Source: Janibacter limosus
Lineage (GTDB): Bacteria > Actinomycetota > Actinomycetes > Actinomycetales > Dermatophilaceae
NCBI RefSeq assembly: GCF_004295485.1
Contig: NZ_CP036164.1
Coordinates: forward strand, 3,162,001-3,226,000
DNA: 64,000 nt
Reading direction: 5' to 3'
The translations under genes and the position numbers were made by a program. The notes beneath the pieces were generated by a model that was given only the letters and a program-made list of their open reading frames with translations, was not told the origin of the DNA and did no database searches. Below are positions 35,867 to 44,700 of the stretch, piece by piece (position 1 is the stretch's first letter; every line of letters begins with the position of its first letter).

Positions 35867-36652
35867 TCACTCGCCCCCGTGGATCCGCACGGAGCCGAGG
35901 GTGGTGAAGTGCAGCGAGATGGAGGACCCGGGGGTGGCGAAGTACGCGTCGGTCATCCCACCGGTGAGCACGATCCAGCCGGCCTCGATGGCGTGACCTC
36001 GGGTGGCGAGGTCGTTGGCAGCGAGGGCGAGCGCCTCGCCGGGGTGGCCCTGCACGGCGGCACCGGTCGCCGAGTCGACGACCTGACCGCCGACCTCGAC
36101 GAGGACGGCCTCGGTCGACAGGTCCAGGGCACTCGGCGGGACGGACACGGGACCGGTGACGAAGGCGCCCGAGCTCGCGTTGTCGGCGATGACGTCACCG
36201 GCGGCGAACTTGAAGTCCTTGTAGCGGCTGTCGATGACCTCGGCACCGCCGAGGACCTGGTCGACGGCCGCCATCGCCTGCGCGGCGGTGACCCCGGGTC
36301 CCTCGAGCCGCTCGCCCATGACGAAGACGATCTCCGGCTCGATGCGCGGGTGGATCAGCTTGTCCTGCGGCACGGGGTCGCCGGCCGGCAGGATCATCGC
36401 GTCCGTGAGCCACGCGACGAAGGGGGTCTCGACCCCCATGCGCTGCTGCTTGGCCCGCGAGGTGAGCCCCAGCTTGATGCCGATGAGCTTCTCGCCGCGG
36501 TCGAGGCGACGCTGCAGGGTGAGGTCCTGGATCTCGTAGCCGGTGGCCACGTCCAGCTCGGGCCACTCGTCGGTGAACTTCACCCGGTCGCGCCGCTCGT
36601 CCTCACATGCCAGGAGCTCGGTCGCGACCGACTCCACATCCCATGCCGCCAT
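35867..36652 (-). CDS. dmpH: 2-oxo-3-hexenedioate decarboxylase
   Basis: A 261-residue member of the hydratase/decarboxylase superfamily. It decarboxylates 2-oxo-3-hexenedioate to 2-hydroxypenta-2,4-dienoate, usually in complex with the hydratase. Motifs: GIKLGLTSRAKQQRMGV, HPRIEPEIVFVMG (metal-binding Glu residues), [25 protein letters not shown]. It is paralogous to the hydratase encoded 2.8 kb upstream. The ATG overlaps the aldolase stop (ATGA). The KFAAGD context and its neighbours favour decarboxylase over hydratase. Confidence 0.9.
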   Translation of the reverse strand: MAAWDVESVATELLACEDERRDRVKFTDEWPELDVATGYEIQDLTLQRRLDRGEKLIGIKLGLTSRAKQQRMGVETPFVAWLTDAMILPAGDPVPQDKLIHPRIEPEIVFVMGERLEGPGVTAAQAMAAVDQVLGGAEVIDSRYKDFKFAAGDVIADNASSGAFVTGPVSVPPSALDLSTEAVLVEVGGQVVDSATGAAVQGHPGEALALAANDLATRGHAIEAGWIVLTGGMTDAYFATPGSSISLHFTTLGSVRIHGGE

Positions 36653-37716
36653 CAGACGCTCGCCTTCTTCTTGCCGTCGCGCAGCTCGAGCGCCACGTCG
36701 ATGATCATGTCTTCCTGGCCGCCGACGTAGCCGTACTCGCCGACCTTCATCAGGATCTCGTGGGCCGGGACGCCGTAGCGCTCGGCCGCGCGCTCCGCGT
36801 GCAGCAGGAAGGAGCTGTACACACCCGCGTAGCCCTGGGTGATCGAGGAGCGGTCCATGATCGGCATCCGGCGGATGAAGGGCTTGACGACGTCCTCCGC
36901 CGCGCCCAGGACGCCGTTGATGTCGACGCCCGTGCGGATGCCGAGGCGCTCGAAGGAGGTCGCCAGCACCTCGGTGGGGGAGTTGCCGGCCCCGGCGCCG
37001 AGGGCGCACAGCGAGCCGTCGATCTGCCGGGCACCGGCCCGGTAGGCCAGGACGGAGTTGGCCACGCCGAAGGACATGTTCTGGTGGCCGTGGTAGCCGA
37101 CCTGGGCGTCGTTGCCGATCTCGGCGACGATCGCGGACACGCGGTCCGAGACGTCCTCGAGGATCAGGGCGCCGGCGCTGTCGACGACGTAGACGCACTG
37201 GCAGCCGGCGTCGACCATGATGCGGGCCTGCTTGGCCAGCTCCTCGGGGGAGATCATGTGGCTGAGCATGAGGAACCCGACGGTCTCCATCCCGAGCTCA
37301 CGAGCCGCGCCGAAGTGCTGGATCGAGACATCGGCCTCGGTGCAGTGCGTGGCGATGCGGGCGATCTGGGCGCCCATGTTGTGCGCCTCGTGCAGCTTTT
37401 CCACAGTCCCCAGGCCCGGGAGCATGAGGACGGCGATCTTGGCCTGGTGCGCCTCGGCCACCGCGGCCTTGATGAGGGACATCTCGTCGACGGCGGAGAA
37501 GCCGTAGTTGAAGGACGAGCCGCCGAGGCCGTCGCCGTGGGTCACCTCGATGACCTGGACACCGGCGTCGTCGAGGGCGCGGACCGTGGTGCGCACCTGC
37601 TCCTCGGTGAACTGGTGGGACATGGCGTGCGAGCCGTCGCGGAGGGTGGTGTCCGTGAGACGGACGTCCACGTCGCCTGAGAACTCGGGGATCGGATGCG
37701 TCATCTCGTTGCTCAT
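36652..37716 (-). CDS. dmpG: 4-hydroxy-2-oxovalerate aldolase
   Basis: A 354-residue DRE-TIM aldolase splitting 4-hydroxy-2-oxopentanoate into pyruvate and acetaldehyde. Motifs: [18 protein letters not shown] (the DRE-type signature), [14 protein letters not shown] (metal-binding His-x-His) and [17 protein letters not shown] [20 protein letters not shown]. The acetaldehyde is channelled to the partner dehydrogenase, whose gene overlaps by 4 bp upstream. The ATG at 37716 is preferred to upstream codons. Confidence 0.95.
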   Translation of the reverse strand: MSNEMTHPIPEFSGDVDVRLTDTTLRDGSHAMSHQFTEEQVRTTVRALDDAGVQVIEVTHGDGLGGSSFNYGFSAVDEMSLIKAAVAEAHQAKIAVLMLPGLGTVEKLHEAHNMGAQIARIATHCTEADVSIQHFGAARELGMETVGFLMLSHMISPEELAKQARIMVDAGCQCVYVVDSAGALILEDVSDRVSAIVAEIGNDAQVGYHGHQNMSFGVANSVLAYRAGARQIDGSLCALGAGAGNSPTEVLATSFERLGIRTGVDINGVLGAAEDVVKPFIRRMPIMDRSSITQGYAGVYSSFLLHAERAAERYGVPAHEILMKVGEYGYVGGQEDMIIDVALELRDGKKKASV

Positions 37717-38690
37717 GCGGGGACCTCCTGGCCGGTCGTGGCGGCGTCCGTGGCGACCCAGCCGGAGTCGACCCCGAGCTTGTGGGCCACCATCATGTCG
37801 CCCACGCGGGCGGCGGCGGACGTGATGATGTCGAGGTTGCCGGCGTACTCCGGCAGGTAGTCGCCGCGTCCCTTGACCTCGATCGGGACGGTGACGCGAG
37901 CCATGCCGTTCCACAGGTCACGGGCGTCGTCGAACTGCGGGTCGGCCCGCAGGTGGTAGCCGGGCACGTACTCCTGCACGCGGGCGACCATCGCGTGGAT
38001 GGACTCCTCGAGCTGGTCGCGCAGGGCGCCCGCCTCGGCTGCCGCCTGGGGGATCGCGCAGAAGACGGTGTTGCGCATCATCAGCGGCGGCTCGACGGGG
38101 TTGAGGATGATGATCGCCTTGCCGCTCTTGGCGCCACCGACGACCTCGAGCGCCTCGCTCGTCGTCTCGGTGAACTCGTCGATGTTGGCACGGGTACCCG
38201 GGCCGGCCGACTTGCTCGAGATCGAGGCGACGATCTCGGCGTAGGGCACGTCGACGACGGAGGAGACGGCTGCGACGATCGGCGTCGTCGCCTGGCCACC
38301 GCAGGTGATCATGTTGACGTTCATCGCGTCGAGGTTGAAGTCGAGGTTGACCGGCGGGCAGAGGTAGGGCCCGACGGCGGCCGGCGTGAGGTCGACGGCG
38401 AGGATCCCGGCCTCGGCGTACTTCGGCGCGTTGGCCTGGTGGGCCTTGGCCGAGGTGCACTCGAAGACGACGTCCGGCAGCTCGTCCTGGGCGAGGAGCC
38501 AGTCGACGCCCTCGTGGCTGGCCTCGAGGCCGAGCGTCTTGGCGCGACGCAGGCCGTCGCTGGTCGGGTCGACGCCCACCATCCAGCGGGGGTCGAGCAC
38601 CTCCGACCGACGCATGAGCTTGAACATCAGGTCGGTCCCGATGTTGCCGGGGCCGACGATGGCGGCAGTTCCCTTGGTCCTGGTGGTCAT
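37713..38690 (-). CDS. dmpF: Acetaldehyde dehydrogenase (acetylating)
   Basis: A 325-residue enzyme that converts acetaldehyde, CoA and NAD+ to acetyl-CoA and NADH in a complex with the aldolase. The Rossmann loop is [17 protein letters not shown], the nucleophile Cys is in [14 protein letters not shown], and [20 protein letters not shown] and the [17 protein letters not shown] segment are family hallmarks. The stop overlaps the aldolase start (ATGA), so the two partners are made together. Confidence 0.96.
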   Translation of the reverse strand: MTTRTKGTAAIVGPGNIGTDLMFKLMRRSEVLDPRWMVGVDPTSDGLRRAKTLGLEASHEGVDWLLAQDELPDVVFECTSAKAHQANAPKYAEAGILAVDLTPAAVGPYLCPPVNLDFNLDAMNVNMITCGGQATTPIVAAVSSVVDVPYAEIVASISSKSAGPGTRANIDEFTETTSEALEVVGGAKSGKAIIILNPVEPPLMMRNTVFCAIPQAAAEAGALRDQLEESIHAMVARVQEYVPGYHLRADPQFDDARDLWNGMARVTVPIEVKGRGDYLPEYAGNLDIITSAAARVGDMMVAHKLGVDSGWVATDAATTGQEVPA

Positions 38691-38701
38691 GGGTGCACCT
38701 T

Positions 38702-39502
38702 TCACTTGTCTGCGAACACGGCGGTGACGCTGCCGAGACCACCGAAGGTCGCGGTGAAGACGTCGCCCGGCGCGACGGGGACCATCGAGGTGACGGACCC
38801 GGGGAGGATGACGTGACCGGCCTCGAGGGTCGTGCCGAGGGCACCGACCGTGTTGGCCAGCCACACGAGGCTGGTGATGGGGGAGCCGAGCACGGCGCCA
38901 CCGGCACCGGTCCCGACGACCTGGGAGTTGCGGGTGAAGACGCAGCCGGTGAGGCGCAGGTCGACGTCCTCGAGGCGGGTGGGGGTGGAGCCGAGGACGA
39001 AGCCGCCCGAGCTGGCGTTGTCGGCGATGGTGTCGACGAGCGTGATCTTCCAGTCCGCGACGCGGCTGTCGACGACCTCGAGGGCGGGCAGCACGTAGTC
39101 GACCGCGTCGATGGCCTCGGTGACCGTGACCCCGGGGCCGGTGAGCGGCTTGCGCAGGACGAAGGCGATCTCCGGCTCGACGCGCGGCTGGAGGTAGGTG
39201 TCCAGCGGGATCGGCTGGTGCTCCAGGTGGGCGAAGTCGTCGGTGAGGTGACCGAAGTCCGGCTGGTCGACGCCCAGCTGCTTCTGCATCGCGAGCGAGG
39301 TCAGACCGACCTTGTGCCCGATGATGCGGCGCCCCCCTTCGGTCCAGGTGCGCACCTGCGCGAGCTGGATCGCGTAGGCGTCCTCGACGGTCAGGCCGTC
39401 GAACTGCTCGGTGAGGGGAGCGATCGGGGTACCGGTCTCGTAGGCCTGCAGCAGCAGCTGCGCGGCCTTGGCCTGGTCGGGGGTGGACTCCATGGTGGTC
39501 AC
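38702..39502 (-). CDS. dmpE: 2-oxopent-4-enoate hydratase
   Basis: A 266-residue hydratase that adds water to 2-hydroxypenta-2,4-dienoate. Motifs match its paralogue: [33 protein letters not shown] (metal ligands) and [27 protein letters not shown]. The start is a GTG at 39502 or an ATG three codons on. It is the first gene of the lower-pathway operon, 11 bp before the dehydrogenase. The palindromic operator at 39534-39552 lies 32 bp upstream. Confidence 0.92.
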   Translation of the reverse strand: MTTMESTPDQAKAAQLLLQAYETGTPIAPLTEQFDGLTVEDAYAIQLAQVRTWTEGGRRIIGHKVGLTSLAMQKQLGVDQPDFGHLTDDFAHLEHQPIPLDTYLQPRVEPEIAFVLRKPLTGPGVTVTEAIDAVDYVLPALEVVDSRVADWKITLVDTIADNASSGGFVLGSTPTRLEDVDLRLTGCVFTRNSQVVGTGAGGAVLGSPITSLVWLANTVGALGTTLEAGHVILPGSVTSMVPVAPGDVFTATFGGLGSVTAVFADK

Positions 39503-39533
39503 GCTAGGACTGCCCTTCGTGGGTCGGGGGAGT

Positions 39534-39552
39534 CGTTCCCGCGGGGGGAACG
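39534..39552. promoter_or_regulatory. Operator site 1 (CGTTCC-N7-GGAACG)
   Basis: A perfect palindrome half-site pair with a 7-bp spacer in the 71-bp gap between the lower-pathway operon and the first IclR gene, both on the minus strand. The same 19-bp arrangement recurs at 40458, 46341 and 49332. It is probably bound by one of the adjacent IclR proteins. Confidence 0.7.
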
Positions 39553-39573
39553 TGGCTCTGAGGGTGCGGTGGG

Positions 39574-40389
39574 TCAGGGGACGTAGCTCTTGGCGATGCG
39601 GTTAGCGGCGGCAGTGAGAAGGGGGACGACGCGGCGGAGGTCGGCGTCGATGAGCGGCGTCGGGCCGAGGACCGAGATGGACCCGACGGCCATGCCGCGG
39701 GAGCGGATCGGGACGGCCACCGAGCTGGCCCCGACGAAGGAGCCGGAGTGCAGCACCGCGTGACCGCGGCGGCGCACGTCGGCGAGCGCCGCGTCCCACT
39801 CGGAGGCCCTGCGGATCGTGCCGCGCGCCTTGGGCGGGAAGCCCGCCTCACGCCGGTCGTGCTCCACGGTCGGGTTGAAGGCCGCGATCGCCAGGCCCGA
39901 GCTCGTGCAGTGCGCCCCCTGGCGACGACCGCTGTGACCCAGGATGCGCACCCCGTCCATCGACTCGATCCGCTCGATGTAGACGACGTCCGCACCGTCG
40001 GGGACGCCGAGGTTGACCGTGTGACCGGTCTGCTCGGCCACCGCCTGCATCACCGGCAGCGCCACGTGGCGTAGCCCGTTGCGGGCGTGGGAGAGCATCC
40101 CGAGCTCGTAGAGGTGCAGGCCCAGCCGGTAGAGACCGTTGGCGTCCTGCTCCACGAAGCCGCGACCGGCGAGCGTGCTGAGCACCCGGTGCGCGGTCGA
40201 CTTGGCGACGCCGAGCCTCCGTGCGACATCGGAGACGCCGAGCGCCGAGTCCACGGCGAAGCACTCGAGCACGTCGAGAGCCGTGCCGACCGACCTCAGC
40301 CCACCGGCAGCAGCCCGCTTGGGGGTCGAGGTGCACCAGGCATCCTCGGAGGCTGCCTGCGGGAAGGGGTCGTGAGTCGCCGTGGTCAT
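39574..40389 (-). CDS. IclR family transcriptional regulator (1)
   Basis: A 271-residue regulator starting at an ATG at 40389 (GTG at 40401 is an alternative). The winged HTH at about 30-95 reads ALDVLECFAVDSALGVSDVA, VAKSTAHRVLSTLAGRGFVE; the C-terminal effector-binding domain (105-265) has HTVNLGVPDGADVVYIERIE and AHCTSSGLAIAAF. It lies between the lower-pathway operon and a second, divergent IclR gene, with operator sites on both sides, so control of aromatic degradation is the likely role. The inducer is unknown. Confidence 0.88.
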   Translation of the reverse strand: MTTATHDPFPQAASEDAWCTSTPKRAAAGGLRSVGTALDVLECFAVDSALGVSDVARRLGVAKSTAHRVLSTLAGRGFVEQDANGLYRLGLHLYELGMLSHARNGLRHVALPVMQAVAEQTGHTVNLGVPDGADVVYIERIESMDGVRILGHSGRRQGAHCTSSGLAIAAFNPTVEHDRREAGFPPKARGTIRRASEWDAALADVRRRGHAVLHSGSFVGASSVAVPIRSRGMAVGSISVLGPTPLIDADLRRVVPLLTAAANRIAKSYVP

Positions 40390-40454
40390 CTTCGTCCACA
40401 CTTTCTCTGGGTCGGTGTGTTCACTGTCGCCTCGGACTGGGGCATGATCAAGGA

Positions 40455-41216
40455 GTGCGTTCCGATCAACGAAACGACCCTCCGTTGTCCGTCGTCGGCC
40501 GGATCACGGCGATCCTCACCGTCATCGAGAAGGCGCCGGGTTCGGTCGGCATCAGCGAGCTCGCTGCCGCAACGGGACTGGCGAAGGGGAGCGTCCACCG
40601 CCTCGTCGGCCAGCTCCTCGAGGAGCGACTCCTGGAGCGCTCTGCGGACGCCCGGCTGACGCTCGGGGTTCGCCTCTTCGAGCTCGGCTCGAGCGTCCCC
40701 CTTCCCCGCACGCTCGCCCAGGCGGCTCGGCCGCTGATGCTCGACCTGCACCACGCGACCGACCGGCAGGTCCACCTGGCGGTGCTCGACGGGGTCGAGG
40801 TCGTCTACGTCGAGATCGTGCACGGCGGTCTGCCACTCGCCTCGAGCGTCGGTGGCCGGTTGCCCGCCCATGCCACGGGAGTGGGCAAGGCACTGCTCGC
40901 GTACTCGCCGCAGGCGGTCGTGGCCGATCGGGTCGAGGCGGGCCTCGACCCGATGACACCGCGCACGATCTCCACACCGGCCGGGCTCACCCGGGCCCTG
41001 CAGGACATCCGCACGGTCGGCACCTCCTACGACCACGAGGAGTCCCACCTCGGGGTCTCGTGCGTCGCAGCGCCCGTCTTCGGCGCGGACAAGAAGATCC
41101 GGGCCGCTCTGTCGGTCACGGGGCACACCCCGCGGATGGACCTGCCCCTCCTGGGGGTGGCCGTGCGCACCGCAGCCTTCACGCTCTCGCGACAGCTGCG
41201 GGACGCCGGCCTGTAG
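40455..41216 (+). CDS. IclR family transcriptional regulator (2)
   Basis: A 253-residue IclR protein, distinct from its divergent neighbour. The HTH region has AILTVIEKAPGSVGISELAA and GLAKGSVHRLVGQLLEERLL; the ligand domain has RQVHLAVLDGVEVVYVEIVH and LPAHATGVGKALLAYSP. The GTG at 40455 gives the longest product, but an operator palindrome (40458-40476) overlaps this codon, so a TTG at 40485 may be the real start. It converges on the phenol hydroxylase operon. Confidence 0.86.
   Translation: MRSDQRNDPPLSVVGRITAILTVIEKAPGSVGISELAAATGLAKGSVHRLVGQLLEERLLERSADARLTLGVRLFELGSSVPLPRTLAQAARPLMLDLHHATDRQVHLAVLDGVEVVYVEIVHGGLPLASSVGGRLPAHATGVGKALLAYSPQAVVADRVEAGLDPMTPRTISTPAGLTRALQDIRTVGTSYDHEESHLGVSCVAAPVFGADKKIRAALSVTGHTPRMDLPLLGVAVRTAAFTLSRQLRDAGL
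40458..40476. promoter_or_regulatory. Operator site 4 (CGTTCC-N7-GAAACG)
   Basis: Same architecture as the other three sites, with one mismatch in the right half. It lies between the two divergent IclR genes, 69 bp upstream of the first and over the proposed start of the second, suggesting autoregulation. Confidence 0.6.
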
Positions 41217-41247
41217 CTCACCGTCGGCCTTGGTCGTCAGCTCAGGG

Positions 41248-42345
41248 TCATCGCTTGATGAGCGGGCTCTTCAGCCCGGAGCCGTTCTTGTCGGACTCGT
41301 CGAAGAAGTCCTCCCGGAAGATGTCCCGGGGGAACAGCCGCCGGCTCATCAGGGTCTTCAGGGCCGCGTCCACCATCGGCGGGGGACCGCACAGGTAGCC
41401 ACGGCAGCCGATGAGCCGCTCGTGGTCGGCCTCGATGACCGTCGTGACCATGCCGTAGGCGTAGCCGTCCGGGTCGTCGCCGTCGGCGGCGACCTGCTCG
41501 GGTGTCTCGTCGGAGAGGCAGGGCCGGTAGGTGAACTCGTCGTACTCGTCCTCCAGGGCCCGAAAGGCCTCGACGTCGTAGAGGTGCGCCCGGGTACGCC
41601 CCCCGGCGTAGAGGGTGATCTCGCCCTCGTACTCGCCGGCCTCGAAGGCGTGCCGCACCATCGACTTCAGCGGCGCGACGCCGGTGCCACCCCCGACGAG
41701 GATCGCGTGCTTGTCGTCGCCGGTCTTGAGCACGAAGCGGCCGTACGGCCCCGACATTCGGACCTCGTCCCCCTTCGCCAGGGACTTGAAGACCCAGCCG
41801 TCCGTCCCGCGCCCACCCGGGACATTGCGGATGTGGAACTCCAGGCGGGTGGTCTCGCCGGGTGGCGAGCCGATCGACCAGGTGCGGTCGATCGGCTCGT
41901 CGGCCTCGGCGACGGGCACGGAGAACTTCATGTACTGGCCGGCGTTGAAGCCGATCTCGCGGTCGAGCTCGACGACGAGGCGCTTGGTGTCCTGCGCGAT
42001 GTCCTCGAGGACGACGACGGTGCCGGTGTAGTCCTCGACCGGGAAGACCTCCATGTCCTCGTCGACATCGAGGTCCGCCTCGATCGTCACGTCCTCCCGC
42101 GGCTTGGCGCAGCAGGTGAGCAGCTTCCCTTCGTCCCGCTCGAAGTCCATGAGGGCGAAGGTGCTCGCCTCACCGAGGTCCACCTCACCGTCGAGCTTGT
42201 CCACCTTGCAGGTGGCGCAGGTGCCGTGGGTGCAGCTGTGCGGCAGCCACACCCCCGCCCGGAGGCAGGCATCGAGGATCGTCTGGTCCTCGTCGCACTG
42301 GACCTCGCGGCCCACGGGTTCGACGGTGATCGTGTACTTGGTCAT
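41248..42345 (-). CDS. dmpP: Phenol hydroxylase P5: ferredoxin reductase component
   Basis: A 365-residue NADH-dependent electron donor. The N-terminal [2Fe-2S] domain has LPHSCTHGTCATCKVDKLDG plus a later Cys (LLTCCAKP), then an FAD domain with RTWSIGSPPGETTRLEFHIR and the NAD site ILVGGGTGVAPLKSMV. It passes electrons to the diiron hydroxylase. It is the last gene of the phenol hydroxylase operon and ends 31 bp from the convergent IclR gene. Length (353 in DmpP) fits. Confidence 0.94.
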   Translation of the reverse strand: MTKYTITVEPVGREVQCDEDQTILDACLRAGVWLPHSCTHGTCATCKVDKLDGEVDLGEASTFALMDFERDEGKLLTCCAKPREDVTIEADLDVDEDMEVFPVEDYTGTVVVLEDIAQDTKRLVVELDREIGFNAGQYMKFSVPVAEADEPIDRTWSIGSPPGETTRLEFHIRNVPGGRGTDGWVFKSLAKGDEVRMSGPYGRFVLKTGDDKHAILVGGGTGVAPLKSMVRHAFEAGEYEGEITLYAGGRTRAHLYDVEAFRALEDEYDEFTYRPCLSDETPEQVAADGDDPDGYAYGMVTTVIEADHERLIGCRGYLCGPPPMVDAALKTLMSRRLFPRDIFREDFFDESDKNGSGLKSPLIKR

Positions 42346-42379
42346 GGTTTCTCTCCTGGAGCGGGACGAAGGGGGAAGC

Positions 42380-42706
42380 TCAGGCGGCCACGCGGGTGCC
42401 GATGACGTCCTTGTGCCGGACGCCGAGATCGGCGAGGGACTGTCCGTCCTGCGGCTCGAAGGGCTTGCCGTGCAGGGTCCACGTCCGGCCGGCGGCCGGG
42501 TCGTAGTCCGGGTCCTCCTCGGCGAAGGGCACGAACAGCTGGTCCTTGAACTCCGCCCAGGTCATCTCACGCGGCGCGCGGAACATGACCGGTGCGGCGA
42601 ACCACAGCGTGTCCTGGAACCACACGGACACCAGCTGGTCGTCGCCGTAGTTCTCCGCGGCGGACCGCGACGGGAAGTTGTACTCGCCCAAGCTCTTGAT
42701 CGCCAT
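42380..42706 (-). CDS. dmpO: Phenol hydroxylase P4: hydroxylase gamma subunit
   Basis: A 108-residue small subunit, using the ATG at 42706 just after the P3 stop; a GTG at 42715 overlapping P3 is also possible. The sequence LVSVWFQDTLWFAAPVMFRA followed by MTWAEFKDQLFVPFAEEDPDY is typical of P4/DmpO subunits of bacterial multicomponent monooxygenases. It joins the P1 and P3 subunits in the hydroxylase dimer. Confidence 0.9.
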   Translation of the reverse strand: MAIKSLGEYNFPSRSAAENYGDDQLVSVWFQDTLWFAAPVMFRAPREMTWAEFKDQLFVPFAEEDPDYDPAAGRTWTLHGKPFEPQDGQSLADLGVRHKDVIGTRVAA

Positions 42707-42707
42707 G

Positions 42708-44279
42708 TCAGGCACCTGCCTTCGTCTCGTCGCTCACCGTGCTCGTCTCTGCCGCAGCCTCGCCCTGCCAGGCCACCCAGTTCTTGTGGTCGCGCGAGCC
42801 GAGGTACTCACCCGCGTCACCGTCCTGCAGTCCGTACCAGTCGAGGACCTCCGGCACGGTCGGACCCCCGCAGTTGCCCTGGTAGATCTGGTGCACGGGC
42901 AGCCAGGCCTGGCGGTACTTCTCCGGCTCGCGCTCGAAGATCCACTGACAGCCGTTGGAGCAGGTGTGGTAGATCTCGCCCTCGAACTCGGACTCGTGCT
43001 GGGCAAGGACATTGGGCTCGCCCGGCTCGGTGAAGAGCATCGGGACCTGGCAGACCTGGCACAGCTGCGGCAGGCCGCGAGCGAAGTGACGCCCGCCGTT
43101 CTCGATGTTCTTCTTCTCCTTCTCCCACAGCGGCCGGTAGTACTTGTCGAAGGTGTCCGGGTAGGCCTGCGACAGCCAGTCGAGGTGCTCGTCGGTCGGA
43201 GCGCTCGTCGTGAATCCGGCGGCGAAGGAGAACTGGTAGAGGGTCCAGTACACCTGGTGGGAGAGGACCTCCTTCTCCTTGATGGCGTCCTCGACGTGGC
43301 GCGGGGGCTTGATGCCGTAGAAGGCGAGGTCCTGGAAGAGGCCGCCGAGCATCTGCTCCTCGAAGTACAGCTCGAAGGACTCCTTCCAGCTCATGACCTT
43401 GCGCGGCAGCATGTAGTCGAGCATCTGCGCGATGAGCGCCGTGACGCGGTAGGAACGCCAGAACCACTTGTCGATCCAGCCCTGGACGATCTCGACATTG
43501 GCCTCGTCCTGCTCGAGGAGGAACTTGATCGCCTCGAGGCCGAGGGTCATGTGACGCGACTCGTCGGACTGCGCGGAGAAGCCGAAGGTCATCGTCGGCA
43601 GGTCACCGTTGAAGGACGCGCCGGACATGAAGGGCACGAAGAGCAGGTTGGTCAGCAGGTACTCGAAGGAGAAGCCGATCGCGATGAGGAACTCGAAGGG
43701 CCCGCAGGAGATGGCGTCCTCGAAGAAGCTCTTGGGAACCGACAGGTACCAGACCCGGTCGAACTGCTCGGGCCAGTTGTGGAAGCCCGAGTAGTGCTTG
43801 TTGTAGTTGCTCAGGGTGTGGATCTCGGTCTGCATGTGCCGGATCTCGTCGATGGACTGGCACAGGGCCGCGAAGCGCGGGCCGGGGCCGGCGAAGTGCC
43901 GAGCGAGGTAGGCGAAGTGGCGGTGCGCGCCGTACTCCAGCGGGGTGACGCCCTGGATGAAGAGCTTCATCGCGTTGAGATAGGAGGCGTCGGTGAGGCC
44001 GAGGTGGCCCTGGCCCTGGGCGAAGCCGTCGATGACGGCATAGAGGCGCTTGTCCTTCTCCGCCTGGTACTTGCAGTACGAGTCGATCGTCAGGCGGAAG
44101 GGGTCCTCCCAGGCCGCCCAGTCGTGGATCTTGATGCCCTCGTACTCGAGGTGCGGGAACATCTCGTCCTTGGTCACATAGCTGGGCTCCCAGTCGAGTC
44201 CGCGGGTGAGGGCCTCGTAGCGGGCCTTCATCGACAACTTCTTGGGCTTCTTGCTCTTCTTCTCGGGTGCGAGAGTCAT
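42708..44279 (-). CDS. dmpN: Phenol hydroxylase P3: diiron catalytic subunit
   Basis: A 523-residue oxygenase subunit that hydroxylates phenol to catechol. The carboxylate-bridged diiron ligands are visible in two E/D-x-x-H motifs, SIDEIRHMQTE and AQSDESRHMTLGLEA, with further Glu ligands before them (TPLEYGAHRHF and GFSFEYLLTN). A C-terminal cysteine-bearing segment (LCQVCQVPMLF and HTCSNGCQWIF) is the structural zinc site of phenol hydroxylases. Start at the ATG at 44279. Similar length to DmpN (517). Confidence 0.95.
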   Translation of the reverse strand: MTLAPEKKSKKPKKLSMKARYEALTRGLDWEPSYVTKDEMFPHLEYEGIKIHDWAAWEDPFRLTIDSYCKYQAEKDKRLYAVIDGFAQGQGHLGLTDASYLNAMKLFIQGVTPLEYGAHRHFAYLARHFAGPGPRFAALCQSIDEIRHMQTEIHTLSNYNKHYSGFHNWPEQFDRVWYLSVPKSFFEDAISCGPFEFLIAIGFSFEYLLTNLLFVPFMSGASFNGDLPTMTFGFSAQSDESRHMTLGLEAIKFLLEQDEANVEIVQGWIDKWFWRSYRVTALIAQMLDYMLPRKVMSWKESFELYFEEQMLGGLFQDLAFYGIKPPRHVEDAIKEKEVLSHQVYWTLYQFSFAAGFTTSAPTDEHLDWLSQAYPDTFDKYYRPLWEKEKKNIENGGRHFARGLPQLCQVCQVPMLFTEPGEPNVLAQHESEFEGEIYHTCSNGCQWIFEREPEKYRQAWLPVHQIYQGNCGGPTVPEVLDWYGLQDGDAGEYLGSRDHKNWVAWQGEAAAETSTVSDETKAGA

Positions 44280-44370
44280 CTCACGTCTCCTGTGAACGTC
44301 GTTGTTCGGTCTGTTCTTCACGCGCGTCGAGGTGCGAGGCCGGCTGCGGCCGAGCCTCGAGACCCCCTGC

Positions 44371-44685
44371 TCAGTGGTCCCAGGCGATGACGATCTCGTC
44401 GTCGTCCCATTCCTGGATGTTGCCGAAGTAGCTGACGATGGCCATCTGGAACTCGTGGGTCTCCCACTCGCGGCCGACCTTCTCCTCGACCGTCTCCTGG
44501 TTGATCACGATCCGTCCGGGAGCGGTGATCCGCACGAGGCCGGGGGTGTGCATGACGGTGCACCCGGGGTTGTCGGCCTCGATGGCCTCGATGACGGGCC
44601 GGTTGGACTCCGACTCCTGGATGACCACGCCGACGTCGCGCACGGCCTTGGTCTGCGTCTGATCGGTTGCTGTCTGCTCAGTCAT
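44371..44685 (-). CDS. dmpM: Phenol hydroxylase P2: regulatory/coupling protein
   Basis: A 104-residue cofactorless effector protein. The MmoB/DmpM fold shows VGVVIQESESNRPVIEAIEA, then MHTPGLVRITAPGRIVINQE and the FGNIQEWDDDEIVIAWDH C-terminus. It binds the hydroxylase and tunes oxygen activation. It lies between P1 and P3 as in the dmp operon, with a 91-bp gap to P3 and 15 bp from P1. Confidence 0.93.
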   Translation of the reverse strand: MTEQTATDQTQTKAVRDVGVVIQESESNRPVIEAIEADNPGCTVMHTPGLVRITAPGRIVINQETVEEKVGREWETHEFQMAIVSYFGNIQEWDDDEIVIAWDH

Positions 44686-44700
44686 GTCCGACTCCTTGTC

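Noticed and set aside
33998..36730. Plus-strand open frame of 910 codons across four minus-strand genes
   Set aside because: It spans the SGNH lipoprotein, dehydrogenase, tautomerase and decarboxylase genes on the opposite strand and has no recognisable domain.
42678..44390. Plus-strand open frame of 570 codons antisense to the phenol hydroxylase catalytic subunit
   Set aside because: Shadow of dmpN; composition is typical of reverse-complement actinobacterial coding DNA.
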